Source: Luteimonas sp. (GTDB lineage: Bacteria > Pseudomonadota > Gammaproteobacteria > Xanthomonadales > Xanthomonadaceae). Taken from it: DNA of 64,000 nt. Of the stretch, positions 1 to 8,916 are shown in pieces. A program made the position numbers and the translations under genes. Every line of letters starts with the position of its first letter. Position 1 is the stretch's first letter. The DNA lies in NCBI GenBank assembly GCA_024707405.1, contig JANPZU010000001.1, positions 372,001 through 436,000 on the forward strand. Reading direction: 5' to 3'. Under the pieces are notes generated by a model. That model had not been told where the DNA came from and did not search any database. It saw only the letters and a program-made list of their open reading frames with translations.

Positions 1-1301
1 TGTACGTCTGCGGGCCGACGGTCTACAACTACGTGCACATCGGCAACGCCCGCGGGCCGGTGGTCTTCGGCGTGCTGGCCGCACTGCTCCGGCGGCGCTT
101 CGGTGCCCTGCGCTATGCGCGCAACATCACCGACGTGGACGACAAGATCAACGCCGCCGCCATCGAACAGGGTGTGCCGATCTCGGCGATCACCGACCGC
201 TTCGCCGCCGCTTATCGCGCCGACATGGCCGCGCTGGGCGTGGATGGCGATGCAGCACCCGACATCGAGCCCGAGGCCACCGCGCACATCGGCGAGATGG
301 TCGCGATGATCCAGCGCCTGATCGACAACGGCCACGCCTACGCCGCCGAGGGCCACGTGCTGTTTTCGGTCGGCACCTTCGACGACTACGGCAAGCTCTC
401 CCGGCGCGATCCGGACGACATGCTCGCCGGCGCGCGCGTGGAAGTGGCGCCGTACAAGCGCGACCCGGGCGATTTCGTGCTGTGGAAGCCCTCGACGCCC
501 GAATTGCCCGGCTGGGATTCGCCCTGGGGCCGAGGCCGCCCGGGCTGGCACATCGAATGCTCGGCGATGGCGGCCGCGCACCTGAGCGAGACCATCGACA
601 TCCATGCCGGCGGCGTCGACCTGCAGTTCCCGCATCACGAGAACGAGGTGGCCCAGAGCGAATGCGCGCACGGCGGCAAGGTGTTCGCGCGTTTCTGGCT
701 GCACAACGGCATGCTCACGCTGTCCGGCGCGAAGATGAGCAAGTCGCTGGGCAACATCGAGAAGGTGCACGACCTGGTACGTGAGCACCCGCCGGAAGCG
801 CTGCGATACGCGCTGCTTTCAGCCCACTACCGGCAGCCGCTGGACTGGTCGGATGCGCTGATCGAGCAAAGCGTACGCACGCTGGATCGGCTATACGGCA
901 CATTGCGCGACCTGGGTGACACGGACGCGACGCCCGCGATCCCCGCACCAATCGAAGCCGCACTGGATGACGACCTCAACACACCGGCGGCACTGGCCGA
1001 ACTCGCACGCATCGCGGGCGAAGCCCGCAAGGCCGCCGCCGATGGCGACAAACGTCGGCTGAAGTCGGAGCTCCTCGGCGCGGGACTGGCACTGGGACTT
1101 CTGCAACAGTCTCATCAGGAATGGTTCGGACGTGGCGCATCGAACGATGACGACGCACGCATCCAGTCGCTGATCGACGAACGCGCCGACGCCAAGAAGA
1201 ACCGCGACTTCGCGCGCGCCGATGGCATCCGCGACCAACTCGCGGCGGAAGGTATCCTGCTGGAGGACACGCCGCAGGGCGTGCGCTGGAAGCGCGCGTA
1301 A
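1..1301 (+). CDS. cysS: Cysteinyl-tRNA synthetase, 5' end outside window
   Basis: Charges tRNA-Cys with cysteine in the cytoplasm. The reading frame is open from base 3 and carries the class I synthetase signatures: the first zinc-ligand segment [10 protein letters not shown], the HIGH-type motif HIGN, the zinc-ligand segments HIECSAMA and [10 protein letters not shown], and KMSKS. Only about the first 20-30 residues are missing, because the family is normally about 460 residues long and the Cys of YVCGPT lies near residue 28. The true start lies upstream of the window. The C-terminal anticodon-binding region is complete and ends with VRWKRA. It is followed by a 137-base gap before sufE. Confidence 0.97.
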   Translation, partial: YVCGPTVYNYVHIGNARGPVVFGVLAALLRRRFGALRYARNITDVDDKINAAAIEQGVPISAITDRFAAAYRADMAALGVDGDAAPDIEPEATAHIGEMVAMIQRLIDNGHAYAAEGHVLFSVGTFDDYGKLSRRDPDDMLAGARVEVAPYKRDPGDFVLWKPSTPELPGWDSPWGRGRPGWHIECSAMAAAHLSETIDIHAGGVDLQFPHHENEVAQSECAHGGKVFARFWLHNGMLTLSGAKMSKSLGNIEKVHDLVREHPPEALRYALLSAHYRQPLDWSDALIEQSVRTLDRLYGTLRDLGDTDATPAIPAPIEAALDDDLNTPAALAELARIAGEARKAAADGDKRRLKSELLGAGLALGLLQQSHQEWFGRGASNDDDARIQSLIDERADAKKNRDFARADGIRDQLAAEGILLEDTPQGVRWKRA

Positions 1302-1438
1302 CGCCGGCACCGGCGCCTGTGCACAGGACACCCCACCCGCCGCCGCATCGCACGGGCCGCTCCCTGCCGGCGACAGCGATGCCATCCATCGCGCTTCTGC
1401 GACAATGCTGCCGCTACGAACCCCACATCCCACGTGAC

Positions 1439-1879
1439 GTGACCGACACCCCCTTCCCCCTCGAACCCACCCCCGCCGACGCGCAAAACGCCATCAAGGA
1501 CGAATTCGCCTTCTTCGGCGACTGGTCGGAGCGCTACCAGTACCTGATCGACCTGGGCCGCAAGTTGCCGCCCTTCCCCGAGGATTGGAAGACCGAGCAG
1601 CATCGCCTGCATGGCTGCCAGTCGATGGTCTGGATCGTGCCCGAGGGCGATGCCACACGGCTGGATTTCCATGCCGCAAGTGATTCGGCCATCGTTTCCG
1701 GCTTGATCTACCTGGCATTGCGCGTCTACTCGGGCCGCAGCGCGCGCGAGATCCTCGACACCGATGCCAGCTACATCGCCGACATCGGCCTTGCCAAGCA
1801 TCTCTCGCCCACGCGCAGCAACGGACTTGCCTCGCTGCTGGCCTTCATCCGCGACGCAGCGCAGCGCGCGCTGGCGTGA
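1439..1879 (+). CDS. sufE: SufE family Fe-S assembly sulfur acceptor
   Basis: Accepts persulfide sulfur from a SufS-type cysteine desulfurase for iron-sulfur cluster assembly. The active-site Cys lies in the conserved HRLHGCQSMVWI segment about 50 residues into the protein, where the family expects it. I chose the GTG at 1439 because it gives 146 residues, the usual family length, and begins just before conserved sequence. An upstream in-frame ATG at 1379 would add an unlikely Arg/Cys-rich leader. No sufS or sufBCD genes are nearby. The stop overlaps the next gene's GTG start by four bases, so the two are probably translationally coupled. Confidence 0.9.
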   Translation: MTDTPFPLEPTPADAQNAIKDEFAFFGDWSERYQYLIDLGRKLPPFPEDWKTEQHRLHGCQSMVWIVPEGDATRLDFHAASDSAIVSGLIYLALRVYSGRSAREILDTDASYIADIGLAKHLSPTRSNGLASLLAFIRDAAQRALA

Positions 1880-3165
1880 CCGCCGCGCACAGCCAGCGCC
1901 CCGAGGACAGCCGCGCGGCACCGCTGCGCAACCCGAACTTCCGGTTGCTGATGACCTACCGGATCTTCACCATCCTGTCCTACCAGGTCGTGGCGGTGAC
2001 GGTCGGCTGGCACATCTACGAAGCGACCCGCAACCCGTGGATGCTGGGTTTGGTGGGCCTGGCCGAAGTGCTGCCCTACTTCTGCGTGGCGCCGTTCGCC
2101 GGTTACCTGGTCGACATCCTGCCGCGACGCAAGCTGGGCGCATTCGCGGCTGCCTGCCTGGCGATCACGCCGCTGCTGCTGGTCGCCATCACCCAGGGAT
2201 GGTGGACGTCGATGGGCGTCGCCGCGATCTACGCCGCGATCGCACTCACCGGCTGCGTGCGTGCCTTCCTCGGCCCGGTCTACAACGCGCTGTTCGCACG
2301 CGTGCTGCCGCGCGAGCAATTCGTCCGCGGCGCCAGCCTGGGCAGCATCGTGTTTCAGGCGGGGCTGGTCACCGGCCCGGCGATCGGCGGCTTCATCGTC
2401 GGCTGGGCCGGCAAGTCGATGGCCTACGGCACCGCCGTCGTGTTCGCACTGTGCGCCGCGATCGCGTTGCTGCGGCTCAAGGTCTCGGAGCCGGCACCAC
2501 AACTGCAGCGCGCACCGATCTTCGCCAGCATCGCCGAAGGCGCGCGCTTCGTGTTCGGCCACCAGGTGCTGCTGGGCGCGTTGGCGCTGGACATGTTCGC
2601 GGTGATGTTCGGTGGCGCGATCTCGCTGGCACCGGCCTTCATCCAGGAAATCCTGCACTACGGCCCGGAAGGACTCGGGATCCTGCGTGGCGCGCCCGCG
2701 CTGGGGGCGGTGGCGGTGGGCATCTGGCTCGCACGGCACCCGCTGGATCGCAACGCGGGCCGTATCCTGTTGTTCGCAGTGGCGGGATTCGGCCTGTGCA
2801 TGATCGGCTTCGGCCTGTCCAGGCTGTTCTGGCTGTCTGCGTTCTTCCTGCTGCTGTCGGGCGTGTTCGACGGCATTTCGGTGGTCACCCGCTCGACCAT
2901 CATGCAGCTCGCCACGCCCGACCACATGCGTGGCAGGGTCTCGTCGATCAATGGCCTGTTCGTGGGATCGTCGAACGAGATCGGCGCGTTCTACGCCGGC
3001 TCGATGGCGCGCCTGCTGGGGCTGATGCCTGCGGTGGTGCTGGGCGGTTGCGTGACGATGGGTGTCGCCGCAGCTACCGCATGGCGCGCACCCAAGCTGC
3101 GCCGGCTGCATTTCAGCGACCTGCGGGCAAAACCCCTGGAGTCCGAAACGAAAAACCCGGCCTGA
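1876..3165 (+). CDS. MFS transporter, EntS-like exporter family
   Basis: A 429-residue inner-membrane permease of the major facilitator superfamily, with about 12 hydrophobic segments. It shows the family-type loop AGYLVDILPRRKL between helices 2 and 3. The overall pattern (RNPNFRLLMTYRIFTILSYQ at the N-terminus, a repeated half near residue 215) resembles the EntS/MFS_3 group that exports siderophores or drugs. The substrate cannot be read from the sequence. The GTG start overlaps the sufE stop (GTGA). The stop codon sits in the loop of a bidirectional terminator. Confidence 0.85.
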   Translation: MTAAHSQRPEDSRAAPLRNPNFRLLMTYRIFTILSYQVVAVTVGWHIYEATRNPWMLGLVGLAEVLPYFCVAPFAGYLVDILPRRKLGAFAAACLAITPLLLVAITQGWWTSMGVAAIYAAIALTGCVRAFLGPVYNALFARVLPREQFVRGASLGSIVFQAGLVTGPAIGGFIVGWAGKSMAYGTAVVFALCAAIALLRLKVSEPAPQLQRAPIFASIAEGARFVFGHQVLLGALALDMFAVMFGGAISLAPAFIQEILHYGPEGLGILRGAPALGAVAVGIWLARHPLDRNAGRILLFAVAGFGLCMIGFGLSRLFWLSAFFLLLSGVFDGISVVTRSTIMQLATPDHMRGRVSSINGLFVGSSNEIGAFYAGSMARLLGLMPAVVLGGCVTMGVAAATAWRAPKLRRLHFSDLRAKPLESETKNPA

Positions 3166-3180
3166 GCCGGGTTTTTCGTT
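3147..3180. terminator. Bidirectional rho-independent terminator
   Basis: A perfect 15-bp inverted repeat (AACGAAAAACCCGGC / GCCGGGTTTTTCGTT) encloses a 4-base CTGA loop, with T runs on both strands. It separates the convergent MFS gene and dksA-like gene. The TGA stop of the MFS gene is in the loop. Confidence 0.92.
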
Positions 3181-3201
3181 GCATCGCGGAGCAGATCGAA
3201 C

Positions 3202-4182
3202 TCAATCGCCAATCTGCTTCTGCAGGTGCTCCCAACGCTCCTGCTCGTCGATGGTGCGCTCAGCGGTGAGGCGCGCCTCGAGGCGATCCAGGCCGATTTC
3301 CTCGCCCGAATCGACGCTGAAGCCGTATTCGCCCGAATCGACCCGCTTGAGCGTGCTGTCGATCTTGCCGATCAGCTTGCGGTAGCGGTCGCGGGTGCGC
3401 AGTTCCAGCGAGTTCTCGGTTTCGCGGGTGGCGCGTTCGGCTTCGTCGCCAACGTCGCGCACTTCTTCCTTCAGGTTCTCGATGGTCTGCTTGGACTCCT
3501 CGACCAGATCCGCGCGCCACTGCAGCAGGCGCTGACGGAAATACTCGAGCTGCAGCGCACTCATGTACTCCTCGTCCGCGCCGGGCTTGTAGCCTTCGGG
3601 CAGGATCGGACGGCCGGTCTCGACATCGGTCTTGTACGCGACGACCTTCACCTTGCCCTTCGTGGCCGGGGCGGCAGGCTTGCTGGTCACCACGGCCTTG
3701 GCCACCTTGCCGACGACCGCGCGCGGCGTGAACGTAGGCTTGGCCACCGGGGCCGGGGGCGCCGGCTTCGCGGCAACGGGCTTCGCAGCGGCGGCCTTCA
3801 CGGGCTCGGGCTTGGCGGCTTTCGCAACCGGCGTTGCCTTCTGCGGAGCAGCCTTCGCCGGCTTCGGCGCTGCCTTCACCGCAGGCGCGGCGGCTTTCTT
3901 GGCCACCGGCTTGGCGACGACCTTCTTCTCGGGCACGGCCTTCTTCGCAGGCGCTGCCTTCTTGGCCGGCGCCTTCTTCACAGGTGCCGCCTTCTTGGCC
4001 GGTGCCTTCTTCACCGGAGGCGCCTTCTTGGCGGGAGCCTTCTTCGCAGTCGCCTTCTTGGCGACCGGCTTCTTCGCGGGCACGGCCTTCTTGGCGGGGG
4101 CCTTCGCCTTGGCGGCGGACTTGGTGTTCTTGGCGGTCTTGGCCGGCTTGGCGGCCTTCTTCGCGGACTTCTTCACTGCCAC
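3202..4182 (-). CDS. DksA/TraR-like protein with long Lys/Ala-rich N-terminal tail, zinc-finger cysteines lost
   Basis: A 326-residue protein. Residues 1 to about 190 are low-complexity Lys/Ala/Pro repeats (AKKAPAKKA-type), like histone H1 tails. The last 130 residues match the RNA-polymerase-binding factor DksA: a coiled coil (WRADLVEESKQTIENLKEEV, then SLELRTRDRYRKLIGKID) and the globular end EYGFSVDSGEEIGLDRLEAR. All four zinc-binding Cys positions of classical DksA are replaced (Ser, Ser, Thr, Glu). Of the two tip acidic residues, the first aligns to Asp and the second to Glu. I chose the GTG at 4182 because AGAGGA lies nine bases upstream. A longer frame to 4299 would overlap yidD. The tail may bind nucleic acid (inference). 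Confidence 0.82.
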   Translation of the reverse strand: MAVKKSAKKAAKPAKTAKNTKSAAKAKAPAKKAVPAKKPVAKKATAKKAPAKKAPPVKKAPAKKAAPVKKAPAKKAAPAKKAVPEKKVVAKPVAKKAAAPAVKAAPKPAKAAPQKATPVAKAAKPEPVKAAAAKPVAAKPAPPAPVAKPTFTPRAVVGKVAKAVVTSKPAAPATKGKVKVVAYKTDVETGRPILPEGYKPGADEEYMSALQLEYFRQRLLQWRADLVEESKQTIENLKEEVRDVGDEAERATRETENSLELRTRDRYRKLIGKIDSTLKRVDSGEYGFSVDSGEEIGLDRLEARLTAERTIDEQERWEHLQKQIGD

Positions 4183-4279
4183 TTGACTGGAATCCTCTGG
4201 TTCCCTTTGACGGGAAAGCGCGCTGTTATACCCTGCCAAGGCGGCAGCGGCAACCGCGGCCGCCCCCATCGACAACGCC

Positions 4280-4540
4280 GTGATCGACCGTCTCCTCATC
4301 CTCCTGCTGCGCGGCTACAAGCGCTTCATCAGCCCGCTGCTGGGGCCGCGCTGCCGTTTCGTCCCCAGCTGCTCCGAATACGCGATGGAGGCCATCGGCC
4401 GCTTCGGCGTGCTGAAGGGCGGCTGGCTGGCGATGCGCCGTCTCGGCCGCTGCCACCCGCTCAATCCGGGCGGATTCGACCCCGTGCCCGGACAGGACGC
4501 ACACCAGGCCTGCTGCCAGGCCCCCAAGGACATCCCATGA
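4280..4540 (+). CDS. yidD: Membrane protein insertion efficiency factor YidD
   Basis: Small 86-residue membrane-associated protein that assists YidC-dependent insertion. The family signature is clear: [19 protein letters not shown], then [11 protein letters not shown], then [17 protein letters not shown], with the conserved cysteines. The start is a GTG at 4280. In most Gammaproteobacteria yidD sits with rnpA/yidC near the origin. Here it precedes dihydroorotase, and its stop overlaps that gene's ATG by four bases. Confidence 0.93.
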   Translation: MIDRLLILLLRGYKRFISPLLGPRCRFVPSCSEYAMEAIGRFGVLKGGWLAMRRLGRCHPLNPGGFDPVPGQDAHQACCQAPKDIP

Positions 4541-5883
4541 CCGACACCCTGATCGTCAACGCCCGCCTCGTGAACGAAGGCCGCGAGTTCGACGGCGACC
4601 TGCGCATCTCCGGCGACCGCATCGTCGCCATCGGCAGCGGGTTGTCCGCACGCGCCGGCGACAATGTCGTCGATGCCAACGGCCGCCGCCTGTTGCCGGG
4701 CATGATCGACGACCAGGTGCACTTCCGCGAGCCGGGCATGGAGCACAAGGCCGACATCGCCACCGAATCGGCGGCTGCGGTCGCAGGCGGCCTGACCAGC
4801 TTCATGGACATGCCCAACACCAGCCCGCCGACACTCAACAATGCGGCGCTGGAAGACAAGTATTCGCGTGCCGCGGGGCGCGCACGCGCCAACTACGGCT
4901 TCTACTTCGGCGCGAGCAACGACAATCTCGCTGACGTCCAGGGCATCGATCCCAAGGCCACACCGGGCCTGAAGGTGTTCATGGGCGCCTCGACCGGCAA
5001 CATGCTGGTCGACAACCCGGAGACGCTGGACGGCATCTTCCGCGACACGCCGGTGCCGATCATCACCCACTGCGAGGACACGCCGATGATCGACGCGATC
5101 CTCGCCGAGTACCGCGCGAAATACGGCGACGACATCCCGGCGCAGTTCCACCCGGACATCCGCTCGCGCGAGGCCTGCGTGAAGTCGACGCTGCTGGCGC
5201 TGTCGCTGGCGCGCAAGCACGACACGCGCCTGCACGTGCTGCACATTTCCACCGCCGACGAACTGGCGCTGTTCGAACGCGGCCCGATGATCCGCGCCGA
5301 TGGCAGCCGCAAGCGCATCACCGCCGAAACCTGCATCCACTTCCTGCGTTTCGACCGCGCCGATTACGCGCGCCTCGGGCACCAGATCAAGTGCAATCCC
5401 GCGATCAAGGACGCCAGCGACCGCGAGGCCATCACCCGTGCCCTCGCCGACGATGTACTCGACGTGCTGGCGACCGACCACGCACCGCACACATGGGAGG
5501 AAAAGCACAACCCGTATGTGCGTGCACCGAGCGGCCTGCCACTGGTGCAGTTCGCACTGGTCGCCGCGCTGGAATGCGTGCATGAAGGTAGCTTCAGCAC
5601 TGCGCATCTCGTGCAAAAGTTCGCACACGCACCGGCGCAGTTGTTCGACGTGAAGGAGCGCGGCTTCCTGCGCGAAGGCTATTTCGCCGATCTTGTCCTG
5701 GTGGAGGACACCCCGTTCACAGTGAAACGCGAGGACGTGCTGTCCAAGTGCGGCTGGTCGCCGTTCGAGGGCACCACCTTCCGTTCCCGCATTGCATCGA
5801 CCTGGGTCAATGGCACGCTCGCGTGGGATGGCACGTCCCTTGTCGGCGATGCTCAGGGCAAGCGGTTGGAGTTCGATCGTTGA
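4537..5883 (+). CDS. pyrC: Dihydroorotase (class I type)
   Basis: Catalyses reversible cyclisation of N-carbamoyl-aspartate to dihydroorotate in pyrimidine synthesis. The 448-residue protein has the amidohydrolase metal sites: DQVHFREPG (an HxR form of the usual HxH-type pair), then ITHCED, then HVLHIST, and the C-terminal DHAPH. The ATG at 4537 overlaps the yidD stop as ATGA. An in-frame extension runs far upstream, but it is antisense to the dksA-like gene and is not real. Allantoinase is related, but the motif set and length favour dihydroorotase. The M23 peptidase gene starts on its stop codon. Confidence 0.9.
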   Translation: MTDTLIVNARLVNEGREFDGDLRISGDRIVAIGSGLSARAGDNVVDANGRRLLPGMIDDQVHFREPGMEHKADIATESAAAVAGGLTSFMDMPNTSPPTLNNAALEDKYSRAAGRARANYGFYFGASNDNLADVQGIDPKATPGLKVFMGASTGNMLVDNPETLDGIFRDTPVPIITHCEDTPMIDAILAEYRAKYGDDIPAQFHPDIRSREACVKSTLLALSLARKHDTRLHVLHISTADELALFERGPMIRADGSRKRITAETCIHFLRFDRADYARLGHQIKCNPAIKDASDREAITRALADDVLDVLATDHAPHTWEEKHNPYVRAPSGLPLVQFALVAALECVHEGSFSTAHLVQKFAHAPAQLFDVKERGFLREGYFADLVLVEDTPFTVKREDVLSKCGWSPFEGTTFRSRIASTWVNGTLAWDGTSLVGDAQGKRLEFDR

Positions 5884-6713
5884 TGCGGCGTTTCGTTTTC
5901 GTTGCCCTGCTGCTTGGCTGTGGCGTTATCTCCGCATTGCATGCGCAATCGCAGGCCGACAACCGCATCGTGTTCCCCGCCAGCGTGCAGCAAGGATCGA
6001 TGGTGATCGGCAAGGTGCCTCCGGGCAGCAAGGTCGAGTACGGCGGTCGCACGCTGCGCACGACCGGCTACGGCAGCGTGGTGTTCGGCGTGGGTCGCAA
6101 CGAGACAGGCCCAGCCACGTTGGTGGTGACGCGCCCTGACGGCAGTCGCGAGACCGCCAGCGTTACGGTGACCGCACGTGACTGGCCCGAGCAGCGGATC
6201 AACGGCGTGCCGCCCTCGACCGTGAATCCACCACCGGCCATCGCCGAGCGCATTCGCCGCGAACAGGCCCGCGTGACGGAAGTGCGCATACGCGACGATG
6301 CCCGCGCCGATTTCGCGCAAACCTTCATCTGGCCGGTCGAAGGACGCATCAGCGGGCGATTTGGTCGCGCCCGCGTCTACAACGGCCAGCCCGGCTCGCC
6401 GCACTCGGGCATGGATATCGCCGCGCCCACGGGCACCCCGGTGAAGGCGCCCGCGGCAGGCATCGTGACCTTCGCCGACGGCGACCTCTACCTCACCGGT
6501 GGCACGCTGCTGATCGACCACGGCCACGGCATCAGTTCCAACTTCCTGCACCTGTCGCGGATAGACGTAAAAGTCGGCGATCGCGTGGAACAGGGCCAGG
6601 TCATTGCCGCCGTCGGATCGACTGGGCGTTCGACCGGGCCGCATTTGCATTGGGGGATGAATTGGTTCGACGTGAGGATCGATCCCCAACTCGTGCTTGA
6701 TCGAAGCCGTTGA
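5883..6713 (+). CDS. M23 family metallopeptidase (LytM-type)
   Basis: A 276-residue exported peptidoglycan endopeptidase. It has a signal peptide (hydrophobic FVFVALLLGCGVISALHA, cleavage expected after residue 22), an N-terminal beta-rich domain to about residue 130, and a C-terminal M23 domain from about residue 145. The zinc ligands are visible: HSGMDIAAP (H and D) and GPHLHWG (HxH). The ATG overlaps the dihydroorotase TGA by one base. The final 16 residues (WFDVRIDPQLVLDRSR) are encoded in a segment that recurs downstream as tandem repeats, so the C-terminus may have been exchanged. Confidence 0.9.
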   Translation: MRRFVFVALLLGCGVISALHAQSQADNRIVFPASVQQGSMVIGKVPPGSKVEYGGRTLRTTGYGSVVFGVGRNETGPATLVVTRPDGSRETASVTVTARDWPEQRINGVPPSTVNPPPAIAERIRREQARVTEVRIRDDARADFAQTFIWPVEGRISGRFGRARVYNGQPGSPHSGMDIAAPTGTPVKAPAAGIVTFADGDLYLTGGTLLIDHGHGISSNFLHLSRIDVKVGDRVEQGQVIAAVGSTGRSTGPHLHWGMNWFDVRIDPQLVLDRSR

Positions 6714-7085
6714 GACGCAGCTGTTCGCCAACGTCACGCGTGGCGACGCGTTTTTCACCGAATCGGCTTGAAGATCAATCCGGCGCGGTTCGACGTCCGC
6801 ATCGACCCGCAGCTCGTGCTTGATCGAAGCCGTTAAGACGCAGTTGTTCGCCAACGTCACGCGTGGCGACGCGCTTATCAACAACGAATCCGATGAGTCC
6901 TACTGGCGCGGCGCGGCTCGATGTCCGTATCGATCTCCAACTCGTGCTTGATCGAAGCCGTTAAGGCGCAGTTGCTCACCAACGCCACGCGTGGCGACGC
7001 GCTTATTAACACCGAATCGGATGAGTCTTCCTGGCGTGGCGCGGTTCGACGTCCGCATCGACCCGCAGCTCGTGCCGCAGCGGAC
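6664..7085. repeat. Tandem 123-128 bp repeats of the M23 gene 3' end (3.3 copies)
   Basis: Units begin at 6664 (123 bp, includes the real end of the peptidase gene), 6787 (128 bp), 6915 (128 bp) and 7043 (about 43 bp, partial). Each full unit repeats the last codons of the gene (FDVRIDPQLVLDRSR plus stop), then about 80 bp of spacer. The spacer has a conserved palindromic core; in unit 3 it is the perfect 14-mer CGCCACGCGTGGCG. Unit 4 ends differently, as LVPQRTK plus stop. Differences between units 1 and 2 in the coding part are synonymous. No gene is visible in the repeat region beyond 6713. Confidence 0.9.
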
Positions 7086-7111
7086 GAAATGAATTGCGAC
7101 CGCCCATCACC

Positions 7112-7184
7112 GTCATTTCCGCGAAAGCGGGAATCCATGTGATTCGAGCCTGAAGCCGTGGATTCCCGCTTTCGCGGGAATGAC
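7112..7184. repeat. Inverted pair of REP-like elements
   Basis: Two near-identical 26-base sequences of the GTCATTCCCGCGAAAGCGGG type face each other at 7112-7137 and 7159-7184, separated by 21 bases. Each has its own short stem (CCCGC...GCGGG), and together they form a long hairpin. This motif family is widespread in proteobacterial intergenic DNA. Here it closes the gap between the peptidase repeats and folE2, and it may also end transcription from either side. Confidence 0.75.
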
Positions 7185-7264
7185 AGGACTCATTTCATTG
7201 CGCGCACGACGCGAGGGGAGCCCCGCGACGTAGACAACCGGCCATGCCCATGCGGGCAACGCAA

Positions 7265-8197
7265 TCAATCGTTGTGTCCGCTCACGCGTGCCACCGCATC
7301 GTGCGCATGCAGGCTTTCGAAATGCGCGACGGAAACGTCGTAGTCCTCGATACGCACATCGTTGGCGAAGACCTGCGCGACGCGGCGGGCGGCATCCTCG
7401 CAGAACATGAGGTTCGCTGCGTTGAGTGCAGCGAAAGCCTGTTCGTCCTCGCGCTTGACCGCCGTCTGCACCGGCGTGCCGAGCGCGCCCTCGACCGCAT
7501 CCACCAGGTTCGCAAGCGGCAGCTCATCGAAGGCGGGGCGCAACCGCACGGTGATGTCTGCCCGGCTGCGTTGTGCGTGCGGCGTGGCCGCGAGCCCGCG
7601 CTCCGAAGCCAGCCAGTCGCGCACCACGCTCGTCGACAACGGCTTGGCGATCGAGAAATCCGCATCGAAGCGCTGTGCATTGAGCTGGCGCGACAATGCC
7701 GCCGATGCCGGGCATGTGCTGGAGTATTCAACCGAGAACGCCAGATCAAGTGCGAGATGGCCATCGGCGAGCGTGGCGACGATCTCGACCGGATACGACT
7801 TCCAGCCGGCGTTGTCGCTGGCCAAGGCCTGGCGCTTGAGCAAGTGGTCGTAGCGGATCGTGAGCCGCGCGCGCGTCGACAGCCCCTGCTGCGAATCGAT
7901 GCAATCCTGCAGCACGCGACGCAGGCCGGCATGGCTGGGCAACTCGGCCGACAGCGCATCCTGCAGGCGCAGGTAGAGCCGCGACATGTGGATGCCGCGC
8001 GCATCGGGATCGCGCAGATCGACGGCGATGTCCACCGACGCCGGCACGTGGATCGCATGCCCGCCCTCGCCCGCGATGCGCACCGGCAGTGCGATGCGCT
8101 GCATGCCCACCCAGTCGAGCGGGCGCGCGGCGCGGGCGGCGTCGCCGGCGACGTCCGGGAGTTCCCGATGGGGCGTGTTGGCGTTCGAATGTGACAT
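7265..8197 (-). CDS. folE2: GTP cyclohydrolase FolE2 (type IB)
   Basis: Converts GTP to dihydroneopterin triphosphate, the first step of tetrahydrofolate and queuosine synthesis, in the zinc-independent type IB form. The 310-residue protein carries the family segment VEYSSTCPASAALSRQ, which holds the catalytic Cys, and the conserved opening ALPVRIAGEGGHAIHVPASV. The ATG at 8197 fits the family length. It is transcribed away from the ubiG operon. Type IB enzymes are often used when zinc is scarce, but no Zur site was recognised upstream. Confidence 0.92.
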   Translation of the reverse strand: MSHSNANTPHRELPDVAGDAARAARPLDWVGMQRIALPVRIAGEGGHAIHVPASVDIAVDLRDPDARGIHMSRLYLRLQDALSAELPSHAGLRRVLQDCIDSQQGLSTRARLTIRYDHLLKRQALASDNAGWKSYPVEIVATLADGHLALDLAFSVEYSSTCPASAALSRQLNAQRFDADFSIAKPLSTSVVRDWLASERGLAATPHAQRSRADITVRLRPAFDELPLANLVDAVEGALGTPVQTAVKREDEQAFAALNAANLMFCEDAARRVAQVFANDVRIEDYDVSVAHFESLHAHDAVARVSGHND

Positions 8198-8250
8198 GGC
8201 GGCAAGTTTACCGCCGCCGGCCGGAACGCCCGCGCAACGATGCGTTCCCG

Positions 8251-8916
8251 TCAGCCCTGCCGCGCCACGCGCCAGCCCGTGAACAGCAAGCGTAGTGCCG
8301 GCAACCGCGAGGCCTGGCGCCCGGATGCAAACTGCCGCAGGCGCCCCTGCACGACCGCCTGTTGCAGGCGCCGGGGACGCGAAACCGCCATCGATACGTC
8401 AAGGCCGGCCAGTGCGACGGCACCTTCTCGATCCCCCTGCACGAGCGCACGCTCGCCACGCAGCAGCGCCACGGTGGCAGCGACATCGGGCGGCACAGGC
8501 ACGCCACCGCCGAACAACGAGCGCTCACAGGCCAGCAGGCTGTGCGAGAAGGCCTCCAGCGCCATCGTGTCGTCAGCCTGGCTTGCGGGCGAGCGCGTGG
8601 CAGGCAGTACCGAGAGCGAACCCCCAAGGTCGCCCCACGGAGCATCCAGTTTCTGCAACGCCTCGCCCAGGGGGTGACGACGCGCCCCGCGCGACCAGCC
8701 GCGCAATTCTTCCTGCCACCAGGCCAACTTGGCGAGTCCCGGCGCCGGATCGATGCCGGCCCACGCGGCATCGCGCAGTTCCTGCAGCAACGCGAACCAT
8801 GCCGCGACCGTCACACGTTGCGCTTGCGGCACGAACACCGCCATCACGCCCCATTCGGGCCAGCGTTGGCGCCATTTGTCGATGAAGCTGTCGAGCGAAG
8901 CCGATCCGTCGTTCAT
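8251..8916 (-). CDS. Squalene/phytoene synthase-like protein, function uncertain
   Basis: A 221-residue, mostly helical protein. The segment GLAKLAWWQEELRGWSRGARRHPLGEAL resembles the LxWWxxEL...HPxxxAL region of all-alpha prenyl synthases of the squalene/phytoene group. I do not see a clear pair of Asp-rich substrate-binding motifs, so catalytic activity is doubtful. It is the last gene of the leftward run mtaD-ubiG-gph, and its ATG overlaps the gph stop by four bases (ATGA). That suggests co-translation with the phosphatase. A link to quinone or isoprenoid metabolism is inferred only from the ubiG neighbourhood. Confidence 0.6.
   Translation of the reverse strand: MNDGSASLDSFIDKWRQRWPEWGVMAVFVPQAQRVTVAAWFALLQELRDAAWAGIDPAPGLAKLAWWQEELRGWSRGARRHPLGEALQKLDAPWGDLGGSLSVLPATRSPASQADDTMALEAFSHSLLACERSLFGGGVPVPPDVAATVALLRGERALVQGDREGAVALAGLDVSMAVSRPRRLQQAVVQGRLRQFASGRQASRLPALRLLFTGWRVARQG

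Noticed and set aside
1771-3111. 446-codon minus-strand frame with His/Arg/Gln-rich sequence
   Set aside because: Composition is typical of antisense frames in GC-rich DNA; the MFS gene on the plus strand explains the region.
4183-4299. Hydrophobic N-terminal extension of the dksA-like protein
   Set aside because: It would overlap yidD and lacks a ribosome site, while GTG 4182 has a good one and gives the usual tail start.
3226-4536. Long N-terminal extension of dihydroorotase
   Set aside because: It is antisense to the dksA-like gene and low complexity. The normal start is ATG 4537, overlapping yidD.
6664-7085. Tandem repeats as a CRISPR array
   Set aside because: Units are about 128 bp and carry the peptidase 3' coding end; there are no short repeats with unique spacers.
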